Shown: one piece after another, positions 34,825-44,068 of the stretch | Numbering within the stretch: the stretch's first letter is position 1 | How the letters are laid out: the number at the start of each line of letters is the position of its first letter | From: Jiella pacifica | GTDB taxonomy: Bacteria > Pseudomonadota > Alphaproteobacteria > Rhizobiales > Rhizobiaceae | Reading direction: 5' to 3' | Assembly (NCBI RefSeq): GCF_010500815.1 | Contig: NZ_JAAAMG010000014.1 | Span: 1-64,000 of the forward strand | Length of the DNA stretch: 64,000 nt | Made by a program: the position numbers and the translations under genes | The notes under the pieces: model-generated | The model's database searches: none | What the model saw: only the letters and a program-made list of their open reading frames with translations | Told to the model about the DNA's origin: nothing

Positions 34825-35841
34825 ATGGCAGTTCGCGTTGCAATCAACGGCTTCGGCCGCATCGGACGAAACGTCCTGCGCGCCATCGTCGAGTCCGGCC
34901 GCACCGACATCGAGGTCGTGGCGATCAACGATCTCGGGCCGGTCGAAACCAACGCCCATCTGATCCGCTACGATTCGGTCCACGGCCGCTTCCCGGGCAC
35001 CGTGACGGTCGAGGGCGACATGATCGACGTCGGTCGCGGCAAGATCAAGGTGACGGCCGAGCGCGATCCGAAGGCCCTGCCCTGGGGCGAGATGGGCATC
35101 GACGTCGCGATGGAATGCACCGGTATCTTCACCGATCCAGCCAAGGCTTCGGCGCATCTGGAAGCCGGCGCGAAGAAAGTGCTGATCTCCGGTCCCCTGT
35201 CGGGCGCGGCCGGCGCCGAGAAGACCATCGTCTTCGGCGTCAACCATCATACCCTGACGTCCGACGACAGGATCGCCTCCAACGCCTCCTGCACGACCAA
35301 CTGCCTCGCCCCGGTCGCCAAGGTCCTCAACGACGCCATCGGCATCGACAAGGGCTTCATGACGACGATCCATTCCTATACCGGCGACCAGCCGACGCTC
35401 GACACCATGCACAAGGATCTCTACCGGGGCCGCGCCGCCGCCCTGTCGATGATCCCGACCTCGACCGGCGCGGCGAAAGCCGTCGGCCTCGTCCTGCCGG
35501 AGCTGAACGGCCGGCTCGACGGCGTCGCGATCCGCGTGCCGACCCCGAACGTCTCGGTGGTGGACTTCAAGTTCGTTCCCAAGCGCGACACCAGCGTGAA
35601 GGAAATCCAGGACGCCATCCGCGCCGCCGCCACATCCGGTCCGCTGAAGGGCATTCTCGGCTTCACCGACGACAAGAACGTCTCGTCGGATTTCAACCAC
35701 GACCCGCATTCCTCGATCTTCCACATGGACCAGACCAAGGTCATGGAAGGCTCGCTGGTGCGCGTGATGTCCTGGTACGACAACGAGTGGGGCTTCTCGA
35801 ACCGCATGAACGACACCGCCGTGGCCATGCACAACGCCTGA
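34825..35841 (+). CDS. gap: glyceraldehyde-3-phosphate dehydrogenase, type I
   Basis: A 338-residue NAD-dependent enzyme of glycolysis. Visible features are [14 protein letters not shown] at the N-terminus, VAINDLG, with the Asp giving NAD specificity, and [12 protein letters not shown] with the catalytic Cys at about 156. [13 protein letters not shown] is near the C-terminus. The gap start follows a GGGAGAAAGACAC ribosome-binding site. A clear rho-independent terminator follows the stop. Confidence 0.97.
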   Translation: MAVRVAINGFGRIGRNVLRAIVESGRTDIEVVAINDLGPVETNAHLIRYDSVHGRFPGTVTVEGDMIDVGRGKIKVTAERDPKALPWGEMGIDVAMECTGIFTDPAKASAHLEAGAKKVLISGPLSGAAGAEKTIVFGVNHHTLTSDDRIASNASCTTNCLAPVAKVLNDAIGIDKGFMTTIHSYTGDQPTLDTMHKDLYRGRAAALSMIPTSTGAAKAVGLVLPELNGRLDGVAIRVPTPNVSVVDFKFVPKRDTSVKEIQDAIRAAATSGPLKGILGFTDDKNVSSDFNHDPHSSIFHMDQTKVMEGSLVRVMSWYDNEWGFSNRMNDTAVAMHNA

Positions 35842-35872
35842 GGCGACAATCTCTGATCGAGCGACGTTTTCG

Positions 35873-35901
35873 AAAGGCCGTCCCGCGGGGCGGCCTTTTT
35901 T
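35873..35901 (+). terminator. rho-independent terminator after gap
   Basis: The hairpin AAAGGCCG...CGGCCTTT with an inner CCC/GGG extension is followed by a run of T, 31 bases after the gap stop. The hairpin and T-run are textbook. Confidence 0.88.
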
Positions 35902-36116
35902 CATGGGCCCGAGCGTTTCGGTTCCGCCTGCTCCCACGCCCGAACCAGTGCTTGCGCGGACGCGCCGGGCGCGGATCAGCGCACGCCCCGGCTTTGCGGC
36001 TTTTCGGTGACACGAAGAGCGAAGACGTCACGCCCCGCGCCGAAGGCTCCCTCTGACGGTTGCGTCAACGGCACGAGATAGGCTTTTGTTTTCAGCATCA
36101 TGTTGGGGGAACAACG

Positions 36117-37970
36117 ATGTTGAAGTCTCGTCTGGCGCAGGGCGTGTTGGCCTCGACCATCGTCGCGCTGGCGGCGCAGCCGACAATCGCCCGCGATATC
36201 GGAGCGGTCGTCTCGTTCGGCGACAGCCTATCCGACAACGGCAATCTCTACGCCGTGACGGCAGGCAGCACGCCCGCTTCCCCGCCCTATTTCAACGGCC
36301 ATTATTCGAACGGGCCGGTCTTCACCGAGTATCTGAACGGGCCGATGCAGCCGGCCGGCGCGGCGACGCTCGGCGGCGTACCGATCGATCCGACGGCGAA
36401 CCAGAATTACGCGTTCGGCGGCGCCCGGACGGACGCGCTGACGGCGCTGCCACCCGGCATCCCGGATCAGATCGGCTTCTTCCAGCTGAAGGACGGCGCC
36501 TTCGCAGCAAACGACGTGGTGACGCTTCTCGGCGGGGCGAACGACATCTTCGACGCGGCCCGGCAGCCGGCTGCGACACCTGCCGACATCGCCGCCGCCG
36601 CAGCCCTTGCCGCCCAGAACATCGGCACGGCCGCCGGGACCCTCTCGCAGATCGGCGCCCCGACGGTGGTCGTTCTCAACCTGCCGGATCTCGGCCTGAC
36701 CCCGCAGTTCAACGGCTCGCCGACCACCCAGTTCGTCGGGACGCTCGCCTCGGATACCTTCAATTCGGCGCTGAGCCAGGCTGTCTTCGCCTCGGCGGCA
36801 GCCAATCCGGGTACCGACACCCATCTTGTCGACGTCGAGCGGGTGTTCTCCGCGATCATCGCCGACCCCCAGCGCTTCGGCTTCGACAACGCCACCGAAG
36901 GATGCCGCTTCGTGACGAGCTGCCTCAATGGAACCCAGGCCGAGCAGAACCAGTATCTCTTCTTCGACAACGTTCATCCGACCACGGCCGGCCACCAGCT
37001 GCTCGCCTCGCTGGTGCTCGACTATCTGACCGCCGGCGAGCAGGCGGCGAATGTCGGCTCGATGTCGGAGACGGCGATCCTCGACCGTTACGAGGGCGCC
37101 GCGTCGGCCTTAGAGCGTGGGCGGAAAGTGTTGGCCGGCGGCCCGGAGGCCGCAGGGTTCTACACCAGCTTCGGCGGCAACTGGTACGATCGCGGCGACA
37201 GCGGCCGGATGCATGGCTACGACTACGGCGTCGGCACCGTGCGCCTCGGCTACGATGCCTTTCTCGGCAATGCCCTCGTCGGCGGATCCGTCAGCTATTC
37301 GAACGGCTCGCTGGACGATTCGCCGATCACCTACGACACCCAGGCCTTCGCCGCCGACATCTATACCGCGACGACGCTGAGTGGCTTCCAGCTCGCCGCG
37401 ACGGCCGGCATCGCCCATGCCGACTTCAACGACATCGAACGCGTCACCCTGTTGCCGGGCGTCGTCAACGGCGGCGCCGACACCGATGCCGCGATCTACG
37501 ACGTCGGGGCCGAGATCGCCTATCCGATGGCCTTCGGCGACCTCACCGCGACGCCGAGCCTGTCGCTCACCTATCTGCATTTCGACGTGGACGGCTTCAC
37601 CGAGTCCGGCCTCGCCGCCCGCATCCAGTATGACGGCTACGATCGCGACGCGCTGCTCGGCGCCGCCAATCTGAACCTTGCCTATGCCACCGAGGCCTTC
37701 GGTCGTCCGGCCAGGCTGACCGGCCGGATCGGCTGGGAGGACAATCTGACGAGCGACGATACGGGCATCGTCTCGCGGATTTCGGGCAGTCCGTCGCAGG
37801 ATTCCTTCGCCGAATTCGGCGACCTTTCCGCTCGCGGCTTCGTCGTCGGCGCCGGTGCCGAGGCGAACTTCACCGACACGGTCGCCGGCTCCCTGAACTA
37901 CTCGGTCGGCTTCGGCGACACGATCGACGTCAGCCATGCGGCGAAGGCGGTCCTGACCGTGAAGTTCTGA
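36117..37970 (+). CDS. SGNH/GDSL hydrolase autotransporter
   Basis: A 617-residue protein with a signal peptide (MLKSRLAQGVLASTIVALAA...IA). The passenger is an SGNH hydrolase: FGDSLSDNG with S37 as nucleophile, GGANDIF as the Asn block, and DNVHPT holding the Asp/His pair (about 303-308). The C-terminal autotransporter beta-barrel spans about residues 345-617 with alternating strands (RLGYDAFLGNALVGGSVSYSNG, then a final strand ending KF). It would be exported by type V secretion and act at the cell surface on lipids or esters, like EstA. ATG at 36117 starts the signal peptide. Confidence 0.9.
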   Translation: MLKSRLAQGVLASTIVALAAQPTIARDIGAVVSFGDSLSDNGNLYAVTAGSTPASPPYFNGHYSNGPVFTEYLNGPMQPAGAATLGGVPIDPTANQNYAFGGARTDALTALPPGIPDQIGFFQLKDGAFAANDVVTLLGGANDIFDAARQPAATPADIAAAAALAAQNIGTAAGTLSQIGAPTVVVLNLPDLGLTPQFNGSPTTQFVGTLASDTFNSALSQAVFASAAANPGTDTHLVDVERVFSAIIADPQRFGFDNATEGCRFVTSCLNGTQAEQNQYLFFDNVHPTTAGHQLLASLVLDYLTAGEQAANVGSMSETAILDRYEGAASALERGRKVLAGGPEAAGFYTSFGGNWYDRGDSGRMHGYDYGVGTVRLGYDAFLGNALVGGSVSYSNGSLDDSPITYDTQAFAADIYTATTLSGFQLAATAGIAHADFNDIERVTLLPGVVNGGADTDAAIYDVGAEIAYPMAFGDLTATPSLSLTYLHFDVDGFTESGLAARIQYDGYDRDALLGAANLNLAYATEAFGRPARLTGRIGWEDNLTSDDTGIVSRISGSPSQDSFAEFGDLSARGFVVGAGAEANFTDTVAGSLNYSVGFGDTIDVSHAAKAVLTVKF

Positions 37971-37977
37971 CAGTCGC

Positions 37978-38052
37978 CGCCGGGCCTGGCTTCCCTGGCC
38001 CGGCGATCCGACATCTCGGTCGAGGGCTGCCCGTCGGGCGGTCCCTTTTTTT
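37978..38052 (+). terminator. tandem hairpins after autotransporter gene
   Basis: Two hairpins follow the stop: CGCCGGGCC/GGCCCGGCG at 37978-38005 with a 10-base loop, and CTGCCC-GTC-GGGCGG at 38027-38041 followed by TCCC and seven Ts (38046-38052). The second gives a normal rho-independent terminator. Confidence 0.65.
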
Positions 38053-38121
38053 CCTCCCCGGTGCCGATCGCGCGACAACGTCCAACCACGCCTCCAGATG
38101 GCGACTTGCGTCGCTGCATAA

Positions 38122-38142
38122 TTCGTAATAACTCAAGTTACA
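38122..38142 (+). promoter_or_regulatory. putative Rrf2 operator, site A
   Basis: TTCGTAA-N5-CAAGTTACA. It contains the palindrome TAACTCAAGTTA (38129-38140) directly before the rrf2 start codon at 38142. A TTGCGT lies 16 bases upstream (38106). The same TTCGTAA-N5-CAAGTTACA with the same TTG spacing occurs at 42162-42182, so this is the likely binding site of the downstream regulator. Confidence 0.6.
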
Positions 38143-38600
38143 TGAAACGCGACAGCCGCCTCTCCTCCGTCCTCCATGCACTCCTGCACATGGAATCCCA
38201 CGGCAAGCCGATGACGTCGGAAGACCTCGCCACCTGCATGTCGACCAACCCGGTCGTCGTCCGCCGAACCATGGCCGGTCTCCGGGAGAGCGGCTTCGTG
38301 CGCTCCGATCGCGGCCCGAACGGCGGCTGGTCGATCGCCTGCGACTTCGACCGGGTGACCCTCAGGGACATCAATGCCGCGCTCGGCGAGCCGGCGCTCT
38401 TTGCCGTCGGCAATCGCCACGAAAACCCGGCCTGCCTCGTCGAGCAGGCGGTGAACGCGGCTCTCGACGATGCCTTCGACGCCGCGGAAGCGCTGCTGCT
38501 GGAGCGCTTCGCGACCGTCACGCTCGCCGCCCTCGCCGCCGATTTCCGCCGGCGCTTCGCACGGCACAAATCCGAAAACGGAACCAAAGCCCATGCATGA
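38142..38600 (+). CDS. Rrf2-family transcriptional regulator
   Basis: A 152-residue Rrf2-type winged-helix regulator: MKRDSRLSSVLHALLHMESHG, then TSEDLATCMSTNPVVVRRTMAGLRESGFVRSDRGPNGGWSIA. It carries single cysteines (C44, near 80 and near 97), which may sense redox state, but the three-cysteine Fe-S pattern is not complete. It overlaps the flavoprotein gene by 8 bases. The palindrome at 38129-38140 touches its start codon, so autoregulation is likely. The partner gene and shared motif suggest a thiol or quinone stress response (inference). Confidence 0.87.
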   Translation: MKRDSRLSSVLHALLHMESHGKPMTSEDLATCMSTNPVVVRRTMAGLRESGFVRSDRGPNGGWSIACDFDRVTLRDINAALGEPALFAVGNRHENPACLVEQAVNAALDDAFDAAEALLLERFATVTLAALAADFRRRFARHKSENGTKAHA

Positions 38601-39474
38601 CGTCATCGTCGTCGGCGGCAGCTATGCCGGTCTCGCCGCCGCCCTGCAACTCGCCCGCGCCCGTCGCGACGTCGTGGTGATCGACGCCGGCCTGCGTCGC
38701 AACCGCTTTGCATCACATTCGCACGGCTTCCTCGGCCAGGACGGCCGCGATCCCGCAGCGATCGTCGCCGAGGCACGGCAGCAGATCGCGGCCTATCCGA
38801 ACGTCACCTTCGTCGACGGCAGAGCCACCCGGATCGAGCGCCCCGGCGCCGATTTCGCCGTCTGTGTCGAGAAGAAGCAGTCGTTCCTTTCCCGCCGCCT
38901 CGTCCTGGCGCTGGGAGTCGTCGACTACCTGCCGGATGTCCCCGGCCTTGCCGAACGCTGGGGAAAGCACGTCTTCCACTGCCCCTACTGCCACGGCTAC
39001 GAACTGAACGCCGGCGCGATCGGCGTTCTGGCGACAGGGCCGGTGTCGATGCACCATGCACTGATGCTGCCCGACTGGGGGACGGTGACGTTCTTCCTCA
39101 ACGGCGCCTTCGAGCCGAGCCCCGAGGAACGCGCACGACTGGCGGCCCGCGGCGTCGCGATCGAGGCAACCGGCGTGGCAAGGATCGCCGGCGAGGCAGA
39201 CGTCGTCCTGACGGACGGGCGAACCCTCGCCATGGCCGGCTTGTTCACCGCGAGCCGCATCCATCCCTCCTGCGGCCTCGCAGAAGGCCTCGGCTGCGGG
39301 GTCGAGGAAGGTCCGACGGGCCGGTTCCTGCGCACGGATGCGATGCAGGAGACGACGGTCGCCGGTATATTTGCCTGCGGCGACGTCGCCCGGGCCGCAG
39401 GATCGGTGTCGCTCGCCGTCGGCGACGGGGCCATGACGGGCACGGCCGTTCACCGCTCGCTGATGTTCGGCTGA
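38593..39474 (+). CDS. thioredoxin-reductase-like FAD-dependent oxidoreductase
   Basis: A 293-residue NAD(P)/FAD-dependent oxidoreductase. The FAD-binding motif is IVVGGSYAGLAAALQLARAR (6-24), a redox-active CPYC is present at 130-133, and CGDVARAAGSVSLAVGDGAMTG near the C-terminus is the second FAD motif. It resembles thioredoxin reductase-like small flavoproteins often paired with Rrf2-type regulators. It begins 8 bases inside the rrf2 gene, so the two are one operon. The electron acceptor is unknown. Confidence 0.9.
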   Translation: MHDVIVVGGSYAGLAAALQLARARRDVVVIDAGLRRNRFASHSHGFLGQDGRDPAAIVAEARQQIAAYPNVTFVDGRATRIERPGADFAVCVEKKQSFLSRRLVLALGVVDYLPDVPGLAERWGKHVFHCPYCHGYELNAGAIGVLATGPVSMHHALMLPDWGTVTFFLNGAFEPSPEERARLAARGVAIEATGVARIAGEADVVLTDGRTLAMAGLFTASRIHPSCGLAEGLGCGVEEGPTGRFLRTDAMQETTVAGIFACGDVARAAGSVSLAVGDGAMTGTAVHRSLMFG

Positions 39475-39579
39475 GAGGCAACGGATCAGGATGCCGGCGT
39501 TTCCGCCCGTCGGATCCTGTTCGGGGCAACGCTCCGCTCGGGTGGTTGGGCACGGTCCGGACACTGAAGGTCTGAAAGA

Positions 39580-39609
39580 AAAAGGGCCGGTGCAACGACC
39601 GGCCCTTTT
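39580..39609. terminator. bidirectional terminator
   Basis: A perfect 12-bp stem AAAAGGGCCGGT/ACCGGCCCTTTT with a 6-base loop between the convergent flavoprotein and L,D-transpeptidase genes. T-runs lie on both strands. Confidence 0.85.
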
Positions 39610-39694
39610 CGTCTGTCTGTCTCGAACCCGGCTTTCGTTCCCGGCCTCGACCCCATCGGAGGCCCGGTCCGACAGGGCGCCGGGGGAAGGATCT

Positions 39695-40684
39695 CTACTC
39701 GAACAGGCTGAAGATCGAGCCGCCCTTGCGCCCGCCGATGCGCTTGCCGTCGCGGTCGTAGCCCTCGCGGCGATGCTGCTCCTGGGCATAGGCCTCGGCG
39801 GTCATCGGCTGGCCGGTGCGGTAGGAGAAGGTCGTCGAGGTGGCGAACTCGCTCGGCGCCATGCGCGCGGCGATTTCCTCGGCTGCCGCCTGATCGGCCT
39901 GGTGCTTCGCGGCGACGACGTGGGGCATCTCGACGGTCGGGCACGGACCCGCGGGCGACAGGCCCGCGACGGTCTCTGCGGTCTGGTCGAAGATGTATTG
40001 GCGCTCGCAGACGCCGACATTCGGCGGCAGATGGGTGGTCTCGAAATAGTCCGAGCCCTTCTTCAGCATCTGCCAGAAGCCGTAATGATCGGAATTCTTG
40101 TGCCGGGCCATGTTCTTCGGCGTCATCCGGAAGGGATAGGCCTGGATCTGGAAGGCGCGCTGGCCGCCGTCGAAGGAATAGCGGGCGAGCGTGTAGATCT
40201 CCTGCACCTGCTCGTCGTCCATGGCGTAGCAGCCGGACGAATTGCACGAGCCATGGATCATCAGATGGGAGCCGGTGCGCCCGTTGGCGCGGTCATAGGC
40301 GTTGGGATAGCCCATGTTGATGGCGAGGTGATAGTTCGACTTCGGGTTGAGCTGGGCCGGCGTCACCGTATAGAAGCCCTCGGGCGCCTGGCGGTCACCC
40401 TCCTTCTGCTTCGGGCCGAGCTTTCCGGACCAGGCGCAGATCTCGTAGGTCTTGAGCAGGGCGTAGGTGCCGTCGGTCTTCTGCTTCCAGATCTCGAGCT
40501 CCGACTCTTCCTTGAAGAGTCGCACGAGGATGGGCGAGTTGACGCCCATGCTGCTCGCCTGGATCGCCCGCGCCAGATCCGGCGGAAGCGGCGCGTTCTC
40601 TGGAGCCAGATCTTCGTATTTGCAAGCGGACACGGTCATCAGCGCAGCCAAGGCCGCGGCCGTCGCGAAACGTCGGACGATCAT
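39695..40684 (-). CDS. L,D-transpeptidase (YkuD family) lipoprotein
   Basis: A 329-residue lipoprotein. The signal MIVRRFATAAALAALMTVSAC ends in a lipobox with Cys 21. The YkuD catalytic motif is LMIHGSCNSSGCYAM with H144 and the nucleophile C152, preceded by GFYTVTPAQLNPKS. It would cross-link peptidoglycan through diaminopimelate or tether proteins in the periplasm, as in YafK-like L,D-transpeptidases. It starts with ATG at 40684. It is on the minus strand downstream of accA, separated by about 300 bases. Confidence 0.87.
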   Translation of the reverse strand: MIVRRFATAAALAALMTVSACKYEDLAPENAPLPPDLARAIQASSMGVNSPILVRLFKEESELEIWKQKTDGTYALLKTYEICAWSGKLGPKQKEGDRQAPEGFYTVTPAQLNPKSNYHLAINMGYPNAYDRANGRTGSHLMIHGSCNSSGCYAMDDEQVQEIYTLARYSFDGGQRAFQIQAYPFRMTPKNMARHKNSDHYGFWQMLKKGSDYFETTHLPPNVGVCERQYIFDQTAETVAGLSPAGPCPTVEMPHVVAAKHQADQAAAEEIAARMAPSEFATSTTFSYRTGQPMTAEAYAQEQHRREGYDRDGKRIGGRKGGSIFSLFE

Positions 40685-40986
40685 CCCCTCAAGTCCCCAT
40701 CGCCTGCGGCGAGCGCATCATGGCCCACCACCCCTCTCGAACGACCGCCGCGAGCGACGGCCCCTCATCGCGTCCTCGACACCTCTCACAAGAGGCAGTC
40801 AGGGCGCATGGTTGGCGGCAGTCTTTCACGATTTTCTTAAGTGACCGTAAACCGTGCCGTCCCGACGCCGAGGCGCGACCCCTTTTCGCGCCCCATCGTC
40901 GCACCCTGATCCACGACGATGGCGACATTCTGGCGCATGACGGTGGGGAATGGAAGTTGCACCCTGTGGCCGGGCTGCAACTGTCG
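40685..40986. other. intergenic region between accA and L,D-transpeptidase
   Basis: 302 bases without a credible gene. A short hairpin (GGCGCGA/TCGCGCC, 40872-40892) lies about 95 bases after the accA stop (in transcription direction). The promoter of the transpeptidase gene should also lie here, but I cannot place it securely. Confidence 0.45.
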
Positions 40987-41940
40987 TCAGAGATTGCGAC
41001 CGATCGCCAGGAACTTCTCCCGCCGCTGGCGCTTCAGTTCCTCCCCCGAGAGCGGGCCGAGTTCGCCGAAAGCCCGGCGAATCTGCGCCGCCGCGGCATC
41101 GATGGCGGTCTCGGGGCCGCGATGGGCGCCGCCGAGCGGCTCCTCGACGATGGCATCGATGATGCCGAAACCCATCAGATCCTGCGCCGTCATCTTCATC
41201 GCCTGGGCGACGTCGCGGGCCCGCGCCGCGTCACGGTAGAGGATCGAGGCGCCGGCTTCCGGCGCGATGACGTTGTAGATGGAATGCTCCATCATCAGGA
41301 CGCGATTGGCCGCGGCGATCGCCATCGCCCCGCCCGAGCCGCCCTCGCCGATGACCAGCGAGACCAGCGGCACCTTCAGATTGAGGCAGGCCTCGATCGA
41401 ACGGGCGATGGCCTCGGCCTGGCCGCGTTCCTCGGCGCCGATGCCGGGATAGGCGCCGGCGGTGTCGACCAGCGTCAGGACGGGGATGTCGAAGCGCTCG
41501 GCGAGCTCCATGATCCGGACGGCCTTGCGATACCCCTCCGGCCGGGCCATGCCGAAATTGTGCTTCAGCCGGCTCTGGGTGTCGGAGCCCTTTTCCTGGC
41601 CGATCACCGCGACGGGCGCCCCGTCGAAGCGACCGAAGCCGGCGATCACGGCATAGTCCTCGGCAAAGTAGCGGTCACCCGCAAGCGGCACGAAGTCAGT
41701 GATCAGGCGGGCGAGGTAGTCGACGCAATGCGGCCGGTCCGGATGGCGCGCGACCTGGGTCTTCTGCCAGGGCGTCAGCTTCTTGTAGAGGTCCTCGAGG
41801 GCCTCTTTCGACCGCTTTTCCAGCCGGTCGATCTCGTCGGTCACCTTGACCGCGTCCTCGCCCGTCTCGATCTTCCTCAGCTCGATGATCTGGCCTTCCA
41901 GATCGGCGACCGGTTTTTCGAAATCCAGATAGTTGTGCAT
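40987..41940 (-). CDS. accA: acetyl-CoA carboxylase carboxyltransferase subunit alpha
   Basis: A 317-residue enzyme that transfers the carboxyl group from carboxybiotin to acetyl-CoA, the first step in fatty acid synthesis, as the alpha subunit with AccD. It has MHNYLDFEKPVADLEGQI at the start, AVIGQEKGSD, the SVIEV-like VSLVIGEGGSGGAMAI (near 193-208) and NRVLMMEHSIYNVIAPEAGASIL. The C-terminal GIIDAIVEEPLGGAHR is conserved. The length is usual. Confidence 0.96.
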   Translation of the reverse strand: MHNYLDFEKPVADLEGQIIELRKIETGEDAVKVTDEIDRLEKRSKEALEDLYKKLTPWQKTQVARHPDRPHCVDYLARLITDFVPLAGDRYFAEDYAVIAGFGRFDGAPVAVIGQEKGSDTQSRLKHNFGMARPEGYRKAVRIMELAERFDIPVLTLVDTAGAYPGIGAEERGQAEAIARSIEACLNLKVPLVSLVIGEGGSGGAMAIAAANRVLMMEHSIYNVIAPEAGASILYRDAARARDVAQAMKMTAQDLMGFGIIDAIVEEPLGGAHRGPETAIDAAAAQIRRAFGELGPLSGEELKRQRREKFLAIGRNL

Positions 41941-42145
41941 GCGTCCTACGGCGGCGGCCGTCCAGAGAGAGCGAGAGGGGCGAACGCCGGTCAGGCAGGG
42001 CCGCCGCCAAGCGGCTTCGGCAACGCGCAGTGCCCCGCCTGCGGCGGAAATCTTCGCGGCGGAAACTGGCCACGGGCCGGTCGAATGTCAAGCAAGCGGA
42101 GCGGCGTGACCGCGACTGCCCGTGATCAAGGCCGATCATCAACCC

Positions 42146-42182
42146 TTGACCGGCCCTGATTTTCGTAACATACCAAGTTACA
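42146..42182 (+). promoter_or_regulatory. putative Rrf2 operator and promoter, site B
   Basis: A TTGACC -35 box at 42146 is followed 16 bases after its first base by TTCGTAA-N5-CAAGTTACA (42162-42182), the same sequence and spacing as at the Rrf2 gene (38106 and 38122-38142). The site also forms GTAAC...GTTAC. It is about 160 bases upstream of the methyltransferase start. Confidence 0.55.
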
Positions 42183-42239
42183 ACATATGCACCGCCGATC
42201 TGCCGTCTGTCAGTCGCATGATGCCGTCCGGCGCGGCCT

Positions 42240-42259
42240 GGGTGCCGCTATCGGCACCC
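42240..42259 (+). other. stable hairpin in the methyltransferase leader
   Basis: A perfect 8-bp stem GGGTGCCG/CGGCACCC with a CTAT loop, between site B and the start codon. There is no T-run. It may affect mRNA stability or transcription; no known riboswitch motif is evident. Confidence 0.4.
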
Positions 42260-42340
42260 ATCCGCAACGTCGCGTTTTCGCGCTTCACCACACACTTCAT
42301 CCACGCCTGGCACAGGCTGGGCAAAACCCATCGGAAGACA

Positions 42341-43051
42341 ATGATGAACGCAGATACCCGGCACGACGAAAAGACGTTCCTCAGGGGTTTCGACGACCCC
42401 GCCGCGGTCGCGCGCTACACCGAAGGGCCCCCTCGTTTCGTTCCCGGCCTTGACGCGCTTCATCGAATGACCGGACTTCTATTGGCCGAGCACGCCCCCC
42501 GCGAGGCCGCGGTGCTCGTGCTCGGGGCCGGTGGCGGGAGTGAACTCAAAGCCATGGCCGAAGCGCAGCCGGGCTGGCGCTTCGTCGGCGTCGATCCCGC
42601 AGGGGAGATGCTGCGGCTGGCCGAGCGCGTCCTGGGTCCGCTGATGGAACGCGTCACGTTGGTGCAAGGCTACATAGACGATGCGCCCGACGGCCCCTTC
42701 GATGCCGCGACCTGCCTGTTGACCCTTCACTTCCTCGATGCGGCGGAACGCACCCGGACGGTCGGCGAAATTCACCGCCGCTTGCGGCCGCGTTCGCCTT
42801 TCGTCGCGGCGCATGCGAGCTTTCCTCAAGGGCTTGGCGAGCGGGACGTGTGGCTCGATCGTTACGCCGCTTATCCCATCGCGATGGGCGCGGAGCCTGC
42901 CGACGTGGAGAAGGCCCGCGCCGCCGTCGCGGGCAGCCTGAAGAGCTTTTCGCCCGAAGAGGACGAAGCGATCTTGCGAGACGCGGGATTTTCCGACGCG
43001 GCGCTGTTCTACGCGGCCTTCACCTTTCGGGGCTGGATCGGGCACGCATAA
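42341..43051 (+). CDS. class I SAM-dependent methyltransferase
   Basis: A 236-residue protein with the SAM-binding motif I VLVLGAGGGSELKAMAE (about 59-75), a motif II acidic residue (FVGVDPAGEMLRLAERVL), and DAATCLLTLHFLDAAERTRTVGEIHRRLRP, a typical post-motif segment. The substrate is unknown. The start is ATG at 42341 or 42344, preceded by GGAAG. The upstream in-frame codons to 42122 are not protein-like. It is the only gene besides the Rrf2 operon with the shared promoter motif. Confidence 0.82.
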   Translation: MMNADTRHDEKTFLRGFDDPAAVARYTEGPPRFVPGLDALHRMTGLLLAEHAPREAAVLVLGAGGGSELKAMAEAQPGWRFVGVDPAGEMLRLAERVLGPLMERVTLVQGYIDDAPDGPFDAATCLLTLHFLDAAERTRTVGEIHRRLRPRSPFVAAHASFPQGLGERDVWLDRYAAYPIAMGAEPADVEKARAAVAGSLKSFSPEEDEAILRDAGFSDAALFYAAFTFRGWIGHA

Positions 43052-43072
43052 ACGAGCGAAACGATCAGGCCG

Positions 43073-44068
43073 CTAATCCCGGCTCACCGGTGACAGCGGG
43101 TGATGATCGGTGACGAGGCGAACCAGCCGCTCTTCCAGGACATGGGTGTAGATCTGCGTCGTCGAGATGTCGGAGTGGCCGAGCAGCTCCTGGACGGCGC
43201 GAAGATCGGCCCCGTGCTTCAGGAGATGGCTGGCGAAGGCGTGGCGCAGGACATGCGGCGAGATCTTTGCCGCCGGAATGCCGGCCCGCGCGGCGAGCGA
43301 CTTCAGGTCGCGGGCGAAGGCCTGGCGGGTAAGATGGCCGCTCTCGGAGGCGGCTGGGAAGAGGAACCGTTCGTCGCCCTCCGGCTTTCGACCCGGCTCC
43401 CTGGCCACCGACACGTAGCGGCGCATCGCGTCGCCCGCCGCCTCGCCGATCGGCACCATGCGCTCCTTGCCGCCCTTGCCCTTCACGACGATCGCCTGGC
43501 CGGTGGCGCGGAGCACCGAGCGCGGCAGGGCGACGAGCTCGGAGACCCGCAGGCCCGTCGCATAGAGAAGCTCGACCAGCGCACACAGGCGCGCCGCCCG
43601 CAGTCTCGCGGATGGCGACAGCGCCGGGTTCTCGGCCTCCGCTTCGGCGAGATCCAGGAGCCGGTCGACCTCCTCCTCGCCCATCACCTTGGGCAGCGGG
43701 CGCTTCTTCTTCGCCGCCTCGATCGGCCCGGTCGGGTCGTCGCCGCGATGGCCCTCGGTATAGAGGAAGCGATAGAACTGGCGCAGCGCCGACAGCCGCC
43801 GGGCCCGGCTGGATTCGGCGAGGCCCTCGGCCGCCAGCGCCGCGACATAGCCGCGGACGGCCTCGGTGTCGGCGTTCTTCATCGACAGACCCCGGGCGGA
43901 GAAATGGCCGGCCGCATCCTCGAGGTCGCGTCGATAGGCGTCGAGCGTGTTCTGCGCCGCACCGCGCTCGACGGCCATCATTTCCAGAAAGGCTTCGGCC
44001 TCGAAGCCGGCGCCGCGCCGCGCTGCCGAAGCGGCTCGGCCCGCCCGCTTTCCGGCCGCGGGCGTCAT
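43073..44068 (-). CDS. xerD: site-specific tyrosine recombinase XerD
   Basis: A 331-residue recombinase acting at dif sites with XerC to resolve chromosome dimers. The catalytic set is complete: R174 (TGLRVSEL), K198 (VKGKGGKER), H272 and R275 ([10 protein letters not shown]), H298 (LLGHSD) and Y307 (TQIYTHV). The N-terminal core-binding domain is at 22-105. The start overlaps the stop of the small membrane gene upstream by 4 bases (ATGA). It is convergent with the methyltransferase. The general length and motif spacing fit XerD rather than an integrase. Confidence 0.92.
   Translation of the reverse strand: MTPAAGKRAGRAASAARRGAGFEAEAFLEMMAVERGAAQNTLDAYRRDLEDAAGHFSARGLSMKNADTEAVRGYVAALAAEGLAESSRARRLSALRQFYRFLYTEGHRGDDPTGPIEAAKKKRPLPKVMGEEEVDRLLDLAEAEAENPALSPSARLRAARLCALVELLYATGLRVSELVALPRSVLRATGQAIVVKGKGGKERMVPIGEAAGDAMRRYVSVAREPGRKPEGDERFLFPAASESGHLTRQAFARDLKSLAARAGIPAAKISPHVLRHAFASHLLKHGADLRAVQELLGHSDISTTQIYTHVLEERLVRLVTDHHPLSPVSRD

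Noticed and set aside
42187-42453. 88-codon ORF in the methyltransferase leader
   Set aside because: It overlaps the methyltransferase start in another frame and is Arg-rich with no protein-like features.
43073-44068. XerD considered as an integrase of a mobile element
   Set aside because: It is coupled to a conserved small gene beside aroK and has the length and motif spacing of the housekeeping recombinase; no attachment repeats are seen.
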